From NCBI GenBank assembly GCA_020086605.1, contig JACBWW010000029.1, positions 4,701,882 to 4,765,881 of the forward strand: a stretch of 64,000 bases of DNA, read 5' to 3'. Source of the DNA: Lanius collurio. Lineage: Eukaryota; Chordata; Aves; Passeriformes; Laniidae. The notes beneath the pieces were generated by a model. It was not told where the DNA came from. It did no database searches and saw only the letters and a program-made list of their open reading frames with translations. This document shows positions 26,556-39,817 of this stretch, piece by piece. Position 1 is the first letter of the stretch. Every line of letters starts with the position of its first letter. Made by a program: the position numbers and the translations under genes.

Positions 26556-29500
26556 TTGGCAAAAAAAGAAGGAAATTTTGAGGCAAATGTACTGTTGTCA
26601 CTGAACTGGGCTATTCTGGCTCTGCTGAGGAAAACTGGGATGTTGTGGAGTAAGAGACGATTGAAAATGTGAAGTCTGAGGTCATGTGCTTAAAAAAAGC
26701 AGTAAAAATTTCTTCTACGTGTTGGAGGCTTCTAAAATATAATATCCCTGGATAAAAGCTGAATGCTACTCATGGTTCATGGCAGTGTGACAGAGTCAAA
26801 GGGAAAGCAAACGTGACATTAAACTGAAAGGCAAGAAGAAAGTCTAACAGGAACATGAAAAAAAAAATCACATTATTTTAAGAATCATCAGTGAATCCTC
26901 AAACTATTGTGGTCCCCCCCTGCTCATCCCCAGTGAGGAGAGTGTACAGAGAGGAAAAGCTGTCATGACTGCACAAACAGAAGTCTGTCCTACAAAAGAA
27001 GCCTGGAAGGACTTGGCTTTGTAGCTGAGCAGCATGATGTGCTAAGGAGGGATGCTTAAGCTGTGCATAAATACATGAGGAGGGTAAATAACACGAAGGG
27101 AAAAGAACTACTGGCTCTAAGCCGATGTTTATCTGAGAGCCAGTGCTTACATGAGTGGCAGAAAGCTGGTCCTGAAGGTATTTGGGAAGGGAAGGGAAGG
27201 TTTTCTAGTCAGAAGAGGAGCTACAATGGAAGCAGCTTTTCAGTTAGATGGGAAAGACAACGTGACAGATCTGACAAATTCCTGACTGTAAGAACTGGTG
27301 TCTCAAAACCAAGGGGCAGTATTTTCAGAACCAGCAATTTCCTTCTAGTCTCGCATTCTCTAGTCTTATTTTCACTGTCCTATACCTGAGCAATGATGGT
27401 TTTGGCAAATGGTATTAACACACAGCTTCAACAGTTCAAGAATCAGCTGCTATAATCTCCCTTTTCAATCAAAACTGCTCTATCCCTCTTCCCCTTTACT
27501 GAATATAAAGCAAATGTAACCTACATTTATTATTGTACAAGATGGTTTCTGCTTCCTGAAAATCTATTATTAAAACATTTTCTATCTGCCATGAAAAACA
27601 TGTAACAGAAAATTTCTATTTCGTTGAAAAGCACTGAATTTTTTTTTCCATTTTGAGACTCTGCTGCTGCTAAGGCTAACTTATGAGCAATCAGCCAAAG
27701 ACAGAAGAAAACAATATCATTAGTATTTAAACACACTGTATTGTACATCCCTATGCTATAAAGTATTTTTTCTCACAGTATTATATCAGAGAGGCTTCTA
27801 TTATACTGATTCCCTCTTCTGACACTGTGTAATTTACCACCGATAAATGTTCATAAACAGTTTGACTGAAAAATCCATAAAGCCATTTCAGCTTTATTTT
27901 AAGTTCCATTTAATGTCCCTCAAAAATGATTTCATCAATGTGTTTCCATTAGCTGGTTCTCTGCCCAATAACTTAATTCCACACAATCAGTCAGGAACTT
28001 ATAAAGCATATGACAGGATGTACCTAAAGTATTTTGAATTGCCATAAAGATTCATTAAAAGAGTGTTTGCTTTTTTTTGGCCTTTTTTCCCCCTTGCAGT
28101 GCATAAGGTGTGGGATGTCAAAGGCCCCTGTATGTGTTCACTTCATTCAAGAACAAAAATCAAGAGTCTCACGGCAACAGAACATTTACAGTCCAGTTTT
28201 AGGGTTTGGAAATGGAGGAGCACAAATGCCCCAAGAAAGGAGCAAATCTCAGCTGGAAGGTGCATCTTAACCAGCAACAGATCCAACCAGAGGAACACAG
28301 ACATCAACATTTCAGCTTCTCAAGCTGCCTCTTGCTTTCCCTGAGTGCTCCAAAGGTACCTGAGCTGCATGACCCTGTCCTGGCACCTTCCTTGGTGCCA
28401 AGGCAAGGACAATCCCTGCTGGGACTCAGCCAGCGTGGCAAGACACGGATCAAATCCCACTCCCTCTGCACAAAACCTGCTCTGGACTTCCCCTGCTCTC
28501 TGCTGGAAGAGAGAGAAGAGGAGCTCAAATGCAATGCAATGAGAGGTATTTTTAGAGTGATGATTGATGCTCCTGCTGGCAAGGGTAGGTGGCAATCAGC
28601 TGAGCAGCTCTTGGGGGTGAGCAGGATGCAGGGAGACATCAGGTTTCCATTCAGGGGCAGAAGCACCTGGTTAGCTACTCCCCACTTTCCTTTGTCCTTC
28701 CAGACAACACATTTCTTTCCCACTCTGTATTTCTTTAGTGGTAGTTCCAGACCTGCAGTACACCTTTAGTGTGGTGTATCACTGCTTTCTAGTGAAAGTG
28801 GGGTCTCAGAGCCCTGTGATGAACCAGGTGATAAAGCTGGCCTTGGTGTATCTTCTCTTTATCACTCTGCCTTATGCATACTGTGCAAATGAGGGGGGAA
28901 GGAGAAGCATTGGCTGTGATTTTTTCCTAGCTGAAGTCAAGAGGCAATGTATAGTGTGCTGTTGGTCTCCATAAACTACTTTTATTCCCACTATTATTGA
29001 TCAGGACACATTCAGCAATTTGTTCATGAAAACACCCCTCTGAGGAGGTTCTCTCCTCTGCAGGTCTCATCAGGGTAATATGTGACAGTCTCAGGAAGTC
29101 TGTGCAGATACCCAGGAAGTAAATCCAATACAATGAAGGTAAAAATTATTTGTGACTGCTTCTTCTAATGCCAAGCTTGAAAAACCTTATTCATCCTTAA
29201 TTTATGTTTTTAAATGGGTGAGCATAGTAATTGCTGTTGCTCCTCTTGAATCCCATCAAATCTGAAATCAATAAGAGCTCTATTTCAGGGTGCAATAATA
29301 GCCTGGTTAGGCTAAGCCAGTGCACTGAACAAAAGCCATAAAGCTTCATTCATGTTTCTTCCCAGGATTCTATAAAAATAGCTCATTGCAAAGGTCTGTC
29401 TGTCTTCCTTTTTTGTCTAAGTGTTGGGGAGTTGTTCTTTTAAGGGCAGTCGAGAAACCCTGAATAATAAGGGCAATAATGGGATCATGTGCAGCATCAA

Positions 29501-32442
29501 CAAAGTGTTTATCATAACAGTGTAATCTTATTTTTTTAAAAAAATGGATTCTATTGCTTTTATTACAGATTATTTTTAGCTCTTGGTCTTGGCACTGTAT
29601 GCACACAGGGAGTTAGCCAAGCCTTAGGCACTGGCCTTGTGGCTGAGTTAGGCCAGACAGGAATTCCTTTTGACTCCAGCCCTGCTGGGTGGAGGAGAAA
29701 GTTCTCTGACTCAGAGTCCCAAATCAATGGAGCTTGGGTTTAAGCTGGAAAATTTGCAAACAGTGAGATAAGCTCCAAGCTCTGAGATGAGCAAGTGGCT
29801 CATTAGTGATGTATGTGCCTGTAGCCACATCATCTTCAACAGCTTCCCTGCCACAGTCCTTTTGTCTGAGGAGTATCAAGAGAATAACAGAAAAGAACAG
29901 ACAGGCTCACACCCAAACTGAGAACAGACAGGAAGAAAGGTTGCTACAACTTATATTGACCTCTAGATATTTCCTTCTTGACTACTTCTGGGGCCCTTCA
30001 ACACTTTTCCTGCATCTCAACAATAGCAATGTCATCACTGAATTCCTTTGAAGCTCTTCTTGGCATTCTTGTGCAAAGTTGCAAAGGAACTCAGGGGAGC
30101 ACCTGAAGTGGGAATACACAGTGGAAATTTATCATGGAGAATATTATGTGAGCTTCAAACAGATCAGCTGGGGAAGACACTTAGGAAATAAAATATAAAT
30201 CTGCCACACTTTTAAACTTGATTCCAGTGTTTGGTAAGTGTACAGTATGTTTCTTTCATAATCCTTGTGACATTTAATCAATATTAATCTGATGGTGGAT
30301 GATTCCTCTCTTTCCTTAAACAGGATTAAGGGAACACAACACAATCTGAACACACATTTCAGCCTGGACTCGTAGCCTATACACTTTACATAAATGCTAT
30401 CCTTTCAGCCTGGAATGTACTTTAAGTAAAAGCAAACACAAGGATAACTCCTCAGTATCTCTCTCTCCCAACACAGATTGTTCTTGCCAAGGAAAGACAA
30501 ATTTGCAATCTGGGTGAGTGGATTTTTTAAAAAAAGAGAGCAATGTTAGTTGGATTTTACGTTTAGAAGAATGGAAAACAGTGTCTACACCTATTGCCCT
30601 CAAGGCAGGGAAGCTATCAGAGTATTCATTAAAGAATTGGTAATTTTAATTTCTTCCCTTGCAGAATGGGAGAAATATTTTATTTGGTAGAAAATAAAAA
30701 TGCTCTCTCAACCTCTGGATAATAAAACCCTAAACCCACCCAATTCAACAAAATCAGGTTTCTTTTCTACACAGCTTTTTAATTCTCTGTCACTGCTGAT
30801 TACAGGTTAAATCACTTTGTAACCCCCAACTCCTACACAGATACAGCAACAGTGCGACTCCTAACTGAGAGCAAAAAAAAAAAAGAACTTTCTGGTGGCT
30901 TTAACCACTGATAGGAGACATATGTTTGTGCCCTCCACTACTCCTTAATTTTGCTAAAAACATAATTTTTTTCCACCATCACAGCTCTGCAACGAGCGCA
31001 AGGAAATCTGACGGAACTGCCACGCCTGAACGCTACAGACAGCGGAGGCTCTCTGCAGCCTTGCTAAACCCTGGTATCTCCATTTGTCAGCACATTTCCC
31101 TACTTCCCCTCATTTTATTCCCTGGCCCTTTCCTGCAGGACCAACGACTACATGACAGCTTGGCAATTGCTCCGAGACTGCATTAGTGTAGCTGCCTAAT
31201 TACCTGTGGGCAGTGAGCACTGAGTACTGCAGCTGCTTCCTAGAGAAGTTCATACATCTTCAGCAAAAGGTCAAATGCCTGTCCCAGCCTGGTGAGCAGC
31301 CGGCTGCAGCTCGCTCCTTTCTCGGGCTGAGAGTGCAGAAGGGAGCTCTGAAGCAGCCTAAGTGAGCTGGAGCTCATTTGCAACTGGGTGAACTGGAAAA
31401 GGGCTGTGGCCCCAGGCTGATGGTACAGTTTGTTTCCAGAAGCACTGCAAGGCATCCCAGTGAGGTATCCCAGACAAGTTCCCTGTCCTTTGGGTTAGAG
31501 GCACCTTCCTCTCCACTGCCTTTGTAAGGTAAAGGATCAGAGTAGGAAAATGTCTCAGTTTCCTAAGAAATGAATATTGCAGCACCATGTCCCCTTTGAA
31601 AAGGAGACTTACAGACCTGTTGCAAGGACATGTCTTTAAAGGAAGCACCCAAAATCCACCAACATACAAAGATTCAAGCTTGGCATTTACCCTTGGGCAT
31701 AAAGCTGCAGTGGACTCAGTGGTGAGACCAGAAAGCTCCGTTTCCTCTGTGGGTCAGGCCTGATTTCAACACTTGGCTACCAGAGTTCTTCCCTCTGCCA
31801 CAAACACATCAGCAAAATGCCATTTTTAAATCATAATGGCTCCTGTAAAGCACAACCATGCATGTCCTGACCCATAAATAATTGCTGCTGAAGAAGGGTA
31901 CATGCTGTAAAAATGGGTGGTAATTCCTGGAAACTGTTAAATTTCAAGCTTACCCCACCCTCTGAAATGACTGATACCAGTCAAATACCTTTGTGGATGA
32001 TTTAATGAAATATAACTACTCTTGCAGTCATTAAAGTTACTCTCCTGTAACTACTGCAGCAAGCAAAAGCTGGAAAGGACATGCCAAGAAGCCACTAAAA
32101 GTTTTATATGGAGGAAATGTGAGCAGAGTCCTCTAACCAGGCTGGCATTGCAGCCAGAGCTCTGCAGGGCTCCTCCCACAGCAAGCTAATACATGGATCC
32201 CTGAAAATGTTTGTAGATGTGAAGCCTAAGGCAGCTGGAGCAGCTTACACAGATGTGTTAGTTCAGTGCATCCACATTAAATCCTGTTCTCCTCTTGTCC
32301 AAAGTGAAGGATATTGCAAAGGCTTTTTTAACCCTTCCATGAACAACAAGCCCCAGCACCTCATGTTCCATAAATGCAGAGCAGGTTCCTGCCTCTGCCC
32401 CCAACAACAACCCCAACCCTGGCATTTAGAAGAGCTCTCTAC

Positions 32443-32712
32443 AGTCACAGAATCACCCAAGGATTTGCCTTCGAAGGGACCTTAAAGGTCATCTCATTCC
32501 AACTCCCTTGCCACAGGCAGGGGCTTCTTCCACTAAACCAGGTCACTCTGAGCTCCATCCAACCTGAATGGGGCATCCATAGCGACTCTGGGCAACCCAT
32601 TCCAGTGCCTCACCACCCTCACAGCACTCAATTTTTTTATAACATCTAATCTAAACCTAATCTCTTTCAGTTTAAAGCCATTCCTCTTCCTCCTGTCACT
32701 AACACCATGCTC
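32443..32712 (-). mobile_element. CR1-type LINE, 3' fragment
   Basis: In reverse orientation this carries consecutive CR1 3' landmarks. These are the cacagaatca start, gaagggaccttaaaggtcat, the ccttgccacaggcaggggc core, gggcaacccattccagtgcc, tcaccaccctcacagcactc and taatctaaacctaatctc, and finally tttcagtttaaagccattcc. About 270 bp remain of an element that is several kilobases when full length. There is no coding capacity left. The inner end, near 32712, is an estimate. Confidence 0.9.
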
Positions 32713-33759
32713 TGCTGAACTATGCTGCTTTTATTGTTGCTTCCTCCACTAAACCCTCTAAACTCCTTAATAAACAGCTCATAAATAAAATGCTGGAAAT
32801 GTGCCTTGGCTTTAATTACTCCAAACTTATTAATAAATTTGTAATAACTTTTCAACAGCTGATTCCTCTTTCCAGGTGCATTCCCAGGCAGCTGGAGAGA
32901 AACTTGAACAAAAAAAATGTTCCCAAATTAACAGTCATGAAACTCTAACCTGTGGTCAGCATTGACATGCTCCACATGGTTCATTGCCCAAAGGGTGTTT
33001 GCTACAGTGGAAAAAAAGCCCCAGGGTAGAAATAGAGCAACTGGCAAATTATTTTAACAGAGGGCATGGAAAGGTTGGTGAGATCAAAGGTACCTTTAAA
33101 TCAGCCATGGTGCTGGGGAGGGCTGCTGGGCTGGGCTGGGTCACACTGCTCCTGCAGTCTTTCTTCTGGGAGATGAAAGGCATCCTACCCCACTAAATAC
33201 AGCTATTTTAGTTAGGGTTTGCCACAGGGGAAGGCTTTAGCCAAATTTTTATCATTAGGCTCCATTAGAAGAAAAGCTGCCATGCTAATCCAAATGTCTG
33301 AGAGGCACAAATTTTCTGGGGAGTGGGAGCAATCCTTGTGTTGTCCTGTCACAGAGAAGGGACCATGTGGGTTTGTGATTAATCCTATCCTTGTTGCAAA
33401 GCAAAATTGTCATTTTAATAGTGGTTAAGAAGCGTGGTTGATTTGTTACAGGACAGCATCCATCCCATGCAATCCCACCTCCCACACAAACCTCCCTCCA
33501 CACTCAAACCCAGGGACTGCCAGACTCCTGTAAGCTGCAGGAATGTGGCTTTTGTGGTTTTATCTCAGCTCACTGCAATGCACGTGGATTCCCATCAACA
33601 TTTAGTCTTTAAAAAAATTGGTTAAATCCATCATAAATATTAAACACCAGAGGATACTGGCAAGTTTCCCTGAAAACAAACTTCAAAAAATAATCTCAAT
33701 AAAAAGATGTCAAGGCCCTTGGGAGAACTGACACTGGCATGTCATCAGATGTTGTCTTA

Positions 33760-34060
33760 TAAGGCTAAATTAAGCATCTGACCAGAGTTTAATTTCTGTA
33801 AAAACTCATGCTAATTTAAATTGGTTTAGATTTAATTAAAAAATCCTTTCTATAGAGATAATAATGTAACTGTTAATTAGTATCAAGTGGCATCTAGAGG
33901 GCATATTTAAAAACTAATCTGGAGAATAAATAGAGCTAATTAACAGTCAGAATAATGCTTTATGATTGTCTTTTATTTATAAATGCTATAACATTCAATA
34001 AGCTATTAAATGAAATTGTAATTAATATATATCAAAGTTATTTTTTTAATACTTTTAACT
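33760..34060. promoter_or_regulatory. AT-rich, motif-dense block; candidate intronic enhancer
   Basis: About 300 bp with many TAAT/ATTA homeodomain-type cores (tttaattaaa, gttaattag, gctaattaac, gtaattaata). It also has a MEF2-type site, TTATTTATAA, at 33973-33982, matching YTAWWWWTAR. There is no simple-repeat structure or recognised mobile element. MEF2 sites are common in enhancers of sarcomere and sarcolemma genes. AT-rich sequence produces such motifs by chance, so this is only a candidate. Confidence 0.3.
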
Positions 34061-36406
34061 AAAGAGGGTTTCTTATGCCCCATTTTTCAGACGGTCTGGA
34101 CACGTTCTGTTTCTGGAGGGAGAGAAGGAGGAGGGGGAAGTGGGCTCTGCTGGACGAGGCAGCAAATACAAATTCAATTAGGGGAAACTCATTTATCTGC
34201 CCTACACAGTCTGTGTTTGTGACCCCTGTTCTGCCAGGTGTGAGCTGGTGTGTCCATGGGGTTTGCCCCAAGCTCTGCTGACCACAGCCAGGGCTGGCAG
34301 GGAAGGGCTGCACATCACCCACACAGCCCCACGAGCAGCACCACAGGCAGAGGAGTGGCAGATTTGCCTTCAGAAATCCAAGCCTTGCAAAGGCAGAGCT
34401 GTGGTTCTGAGGAGGGAGAGCAGCTCTGAGGATTGCTGTGGGATCTTCTCAACGAGCACAAGGTGCTCAGGTTCCATGGAGGGAAGGGGTGCTGAGAGTG
34501 AGAATGTGCTTCCATCCCATCCCAGGAGCACACGAGCACTGGTGGAGGAGCTTGGAAGGAAAAGGGCAGAGTGGGGTTGTTGTAAGGTTCAGTTTTTATA
34601 GGACTTCTTGCAGGCAAACAGGAGCTCCCTCAGTCATCTGCACCCAGGCAGGGCTGAGCTCCCAGCTCTGAGCAAGGCAGAGGGAACTCTCAGTGCCTGG
34701 AAAAGGTTGTGTCCATGTTAGCAGAGCTCACCATGGCCAGGGGGCTCCGAGGGCTGCCCTTCCCCTCAGACAGACGTTCCTGTCATCCTCCAGTCTCTCC
34801 TGAGATGAGAGGTTTGACTGGACTGGCTGTATCATATAAAATCATTGAAGCACTCTAAATTACATCATACATGAAAAGCAGAGGTGGCCAACTGTGTCCT
34901 TCTGTGTCCTTTAATGCTCATGGGTCAGAAATAACTCCCCAAAATACAAATCAAATAAAAAGCACTTTCATATGGTAATCTGCACTGTCCATGCTGCACA
35001 ATTTTTTGAAGCACCATCAAATGCATCATATGTCCTATTTGCATTTGTTTTTAATCTATAATTCTGAGTATTCTTCCTTTTTTCAATCCCTTGCTAATGT
35101 TGAAAAATCCTCTAGGTACCCAGAGCAGGGTTCATATGAAAACAGGAGAGCAGCTCTTTTCTCAGGACAAGGATCCAGCACTGGTTTGCAGCACAAACTT
35201 CCAGAGAAAAACTTTGAAATCCACCCAAAGAAAAGAGTTATTGTCACTGGCAAGATTCAAAGCTGCCCACAAGAACTGCTGCTCTGACCTCTGTGGGATG
35301 ACTTTCATGCCAGGTTGTTGACATAAACTCGCCTCTACAACAACTACTTGTTCAGCAATAACAAGAACAAGTTGGAATTATTTACATGGCATAGAGGGGT
35401 GCCAGCAGACACATTCCAGCAGCACCTGAGAGCCCAACTACCAGAGAAATGATCAAAGAAATTTGTCTGTGTACTACAACTCGGACTGGCCTTCAGAGCA
35501 GACAAAAACACTGCAAGAAACACGAACATATGGTACAACACTCCCCAGCATGGCAAAGAGCCACGGCAAACACTTTTGGAGATAAAATTAGATTGGGGAA
35601 GCAAAGCTGGAGAAGAACAAGGCCAAGTATGAACTCAGAAAGCATTTCAGCTCAAGGTCATCAGAAAACTTGCTGTGTAACATCACCAGTGGTATCATTC
35701 TACTTTTCCTTTTCTGATAGATCTGCAAAAGTTGAACCAACATGGAGAAACAGCTGCAGGTACAAAATGAAAGTGCACTACAATGATCAGTAGGATTTTT
35801 GATGCTGTTTATTCTGGAGACTAAAACAAGGCAGAAATTCAAAATAACTATAAAAAATAATTCCTGGTTTCTTTGAAGTATGGAGGAACTTAAAAGCAAT
35901 TTTTCCTAAGTATGTAATCTGAAAAGGAGTACTTGCAGCTTGTAAGGAAAAGGTTCTGTATTGTTTTTTTAAATCAATGATGTAAATCACTCTTATTTTA
36001 AGGTCTCCAAGAAAACACTTAAAAACTGTTGCTCCCTGACTTCCCTGCATGAATTAGCTCTGTAGAGTGCAGTGTGAAGGGAGATTTGCAGGAGAACATG
36101 GACTGCTACAAATGTCCCCAGCTCTGTAACACCACAACCATTTTGAATGGGCCTCTTCAAAGTTTTAAGCTAACAAAGATACTCTTAATTTTGTGAACTT
36201 CAACACTTATACTGTAAAGCCCACCTAACTTTTTATAGCTGGTGACTGAATTAGTCCAGTGTGTAACAACAGTGAGCTGCAGAGAGCCACACCCCACCTG
36301 CCCACAAACAGGAACCAACAGCAGGACATCCATCAGGCAACTAAAAATGTTAAGGGCTGGATACCAAGCCCCATTTATATTATACATAATATACTATTAA
36401 ATCTCT

Positions 36407-36462
36407 AGAAATAATACAATAATGATGATGATAATAATAAATACTATCTGTATCTATCTATA
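36407..36462. repeat. Short interrupted ATG/ATA and TATC repeats
   Basis: A run of aatgatgatgataataataa is followed by ctatctgtatctatctata. It is a degenerate microsatellite without long pure blocks. Confidence 0.8.
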
Positions 36463-37374
36463 ATTCCCAGCTCCTTATTGACCTGTTTTTACAAGAGAAG
36501 TAAGGAACAGTTCGGAATGGAAAGATGCATCCAAAACAGGCCACTATAAAACAGGTGTTGGTGCCTCCACAGAGACCAGCAGCACTGTTGTGTGACTTAA
36601 CTGTGACCAACACTGAGCTACACACTCTGGTCCTATGTGCAAACATTCCTGACCAAATCCCAGACTAACCAAAGAGCGTGGATTGAACTGGGGAGCACAA
36701 AAGTTCAAGTTCCAGACAGGTAATTTCATAAAACTATCAAATAAGTTTAGAAATTTACAATTGCCACAACTGTTTTGTTTCTCCAGGTAATAAAACAAAC
36801 AAACAAACAAAAAAAAATCCAAAGAAACAAGAAAGAACCCCCCACATCCCAAACCCAGAGTTTATCCTCAGTTTTCATGAAGAAATACCAATGTAAAGCC
36901 TGGCAGGCAGCAGAGCTGGGGAGGCAGATCCTCCTGGTGATATTTTCAGAAGGAAGGAGGAGCTGGTGACAGTGGTGGGACAAACACATGACCCCTGAGG
37001 TTTGCCTTTGCACAGTGACTGTAGACATGGGCACATCCTTGGGGCAATCCCTCACTGTCCTCCATCCCAGATCCAAGAGACAAAAGTTTGTTCAGTTTCA
37101 GAACTGGTTTTAAAGCTACTTCGCTCAGCCAGACAAACCACTTCCAGGGGAGTTTTTTTCTGGAGGGGAAATAACAAGTTGTGCAAGTTAAGAAAGCCCT
37201 CACATAGAAACTCCTGACCATTATCTGCTTGGAGAACATTCAAAGCCCTAAGGAAAGCACAAGGTTTTATCTCCAAAAGAAACTTTCAGCAAGTAGGAAG
37301 GAAAGTCAGGCAAAACTATACTTAAATTTAAAGAGGTGCACATTAAAACTGTGACTTAATGAACAATCTCTTAC

Positions 37375-37494
37375 CTAGAACTCTCAATCTCTCTGCTCCA
37401 ACCACCACTTCGTTGTCATCTGCAGAAAACAGCAATTTTCCAGAGAGGGTTTTCACCTCAAATTTTTGGCTGTGTGCTTCCACTGCTTGAGGGC
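37375..37494 (-). CDS. SGCD: Delta-sarcoglycan coding exon C (about residues 127-167)
   Basis: This 120-bp exon has a pyrimidine-rich acceptor (cttcttccccctag) and donor CTAG|gtaaga. The split glycine codon (G from exon B plus GC here) is restored exactly. The 39 full codons read [15 protein letters not shown], then [19 protein letters not shown] and RLRVL, followed by the first base of another glycine codon. The segment is part of the beta-rich extracellular sarcoglycan domain. The core [20 protein letters not shown] is essentially the human wording. The stretch around AHSQ is the most changed part. It sits only 2.2 kb from exon B, unlike the other two spacings of 14 and 20 kb. Confidence 0.97.
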
Positions 37495-39729
37495 CTAGGG
37501 GGAAGAAGCTTTACTTCAGGGAAAAGTATAAGAAAATCACACTGTAGCTTCATACATTCAATAAACCCATTTGCTGAGTAATGATAGCTCTACAAATTGC
37601 ATCAGAGACACCAAACAGGGAGGCTTTTTAGATCTTATTAGAAAAGGGCAGTTTTCTACCCAAGTAACAACTGCTCAACTATTTCTGTTTATGTTTTTGT
37701 TAATGCTTATGTGTGCCATAAAATCACCAATGAACTTGAGACAGCTGGGATATTTTTACAAAAGGACAGACCCATATGCAAAACAGCAATGAACATATCC
37801 AGCCATGCTTTGAGAGTATTGGTGCAGATGTAAGAGGCAACAAGAGCTCCTGGTCCCATTTTGCTTGGACTGAGGCTGCAGTGTGTAAGATTCCTGGTTT
37901 TCCACCTTTTAAATATATCTGGATTAAAATTCCATCAGTGTCATGCACAGCCCAATTAGAAAAAAAAAAATAAAAAAAAAAGACAAACACCAGCACGGCA
38001 GCAAATGTTTTGTTTTAAACCCCTTCAGTCATGTGCAGGCCAAGAAAAATGGCATCCTCTCACACTGCAGAAAGTTTTTAGACAAATGAAACTTTCCTTC
38101 GAAGATTTTATTTCAGTTCTGCTGCTTTTCCTGCAGGCTGCTGTGCCCTGCAGTGCTGGAAAGCCTCTGGCAATGCGTTTTGTTGTGGGGCCTCATCAAC
38201 ATCAGCTGCCTGAACAGCGATTCTGTGCAGGTTTGTGGCTCAAAGGCTGCAAAGAGTTACAAAGAGGCTGCCCTGGGTTACTGACCTAGGCCAGACTTTG
38301 GACAAATCACCACTGAACAGCCCTGCCAACTGCATCTAACAAGCCACAGCCCCCCTGGAATATTATCCTGCACAAGGCAGGTGACTGGACTTTGCATTAA
38401 TTCTGGCCATCTTCATGACCAGTCTCATTTCTCAAAAGAGAAATAATATCTGAAAACCAGCATTTTCTTAAAAACTCCCTCCCTACCCAGCATTTCCCTG
38501 CACAGGTCACCTGTGCTGGCACTTGGACACACAGAATCATTCATGTGGTTTGCACCACAGACAAGTGAGGCCATGCTGAGATCCCTGGAAATACTTAGAA
38601 GCTCGTGCAGCCACACTGAGAAAATCCAGTACTTTAAATCTGATTTGTTTCTTGCTAATAAACCACCTCCCCTCCCTGCTCATCCTTGCAGCCTGCATTG
38701 CACAGGACCACGTCTTTGCTCCACTGTGAAACCAAAGCTGGTGCTGAATGCATAAAAAGCTCAGTAACCAGAGCATCACTCTGGGAGCTATCACTGAGTG
38801 TCCTCCCAACCCCTCCAGACACAGAGGTGCTTAAGGGAACCAAACACCTCTTGAAAATATACAGAGAACCATCAAACTGAAGACCTTCATTCTGAATGTG
38901 AGAACCAGGGAGCCTGGGGTTGAATTTATTTCCTTCCTCCAGGCAACTTTCACACATGCTGCCTAAGTAATTGCTCATTGAAGCTGCATATTTAATTATT
39001 TAATACTGTGACTAAAGGCCAAGATGTTATATAAGCAAAAGAAGCAACCCAGTCTCAACTTAGAAACATGTTTATGGGTTACTGGCTTTGCCACACACCA
39101 GTACTTCTCACAGTCCATGCATAAAACTCAGTAAATATATCTGTATCCCACTTCAAATATACATTATATGCCTTATATACAGTGCCATATACCTTATATA
39201 ATGCATTAGGCTCTTTCAACCCACATTACTCATGACTTCATTCAAAAGCTGCTGTGCCCTGGGGATTTATGAAACACCCATTTCCCCATCCAACACACTC
39301 ATGTTTGGGAGCAAAGGGAGTTCTTCATCAGCAGAAGGACTCTAAATAGCAAAGTGTTGCCACAGTTGGACTCCAGAGTTCCCAAGATTTCAGGCAAGTT
39401 ATAAATGTCTTAGGAAAAACCTGTGCTTGTTGCAACAGAAATGTCAGCCTGGCATATGTTCTTCTTGACCCTGATGAGGTACAGCCAACACTTCTAACTC
39501 TGGACTGGCTTTCAACTGAAAATGATGGTCTGCTTTGTTCTCAGACAGCCCCAGCCAGCTGCCTCTCCAGCATGGCTTTCATGTCTCTGGCTGTATTTCT
39601 ACAAAGTGAAGTTTTCATTTGTACTCCATGAGACACATGGGCCTGTGCACTGTCTGAAGCCAGCCCAGCATCTCCAAACACCCACTTCCACCCCCTTAGT
39701 CCCTCCAAACAGCCTTTCCCCCTCCTTAC
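37495..39729 (-). other. SGCD: SGCD intron between exons B and C
   Basis: This 2,235-bp intron has donor gtaagg and acceptor cccctag. It is the only short intron seen here. It contains an A-rich tract at 37960-37983 and otherwise unremarkable sequence. I saw no repeat family or coding material in it. Confidence 0.95.
37960..37983. repeat. A-rich tract
   Basis: Two A runs separated by one T. It lies in the short intron between exons B and C. On the transcribed (minus) strand this is a T run about 0.5 kb upstream of exon C, too far to serve as its polypyrimidine tract. Confidence 0.9.
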
Positions 39730-39817
39730 CTGTTACAAGGCGAGTGAGGACTTTTGTCTTCTCGTTGAGGATGTTCACTGTCACGTTCCTGGCGGACTGG
39801 AAGTACAGGGGGTTGCC
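39730..39817 (-). CDS. SGCD: Delta-sarcoglycan coding exon B (about residues 98-127)
   Basis: This 88-bp exon has acceptor cttgttccag and donor ACAG|gtaagg. It enters in phase 0 and leaves after the first base of a glycine codon. It encodes 29 full codons, [11 protein letters not shown] then [18 protein letters not shown]. The Asn-Val-Thr triplet is an N-glycosylation sequon at the place of the known site near Asn108 of the human protein. From memory, differences from human are conservative: Ala to Pro and Lys to Gln near the start, Asp-Gln to Glu-Lys, Gln to Arg, and Ile to Val. The frame happens to stay open into both flanking introns (39599-39970), so simple ORF calling overstates this exon. 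The splice sites and protein match fix its real limits. Confidence 0.97.

Larger units (their letters stand above)
23313..37374 (-). other. SGCD: SGCD intron between exons C and D
   Basis: This 14,062-bp intron is bounded by donor gtaaga at its upper end and acceptor tttcag at its lower end. It holds a weak CR1-like piece near 26.5 kb, a perfect 13-bp-arm hairpin at 26081-26111, a CpG-bearing patch at about 30990-31326, a minus-oriented CR1 fragment at about 32.4-32.7 kb and an AT-rich, motif-dense block at about 33.76-34.06 kb. No other coding exon was recognised. Confidence 0.93.

Noticed and set aside
28206..28769. Plus-strand open frame of 187 codons
   Set aside because: Length is within chance expectation, the opposite strand is also open (28304-28723), and no family is recognised.
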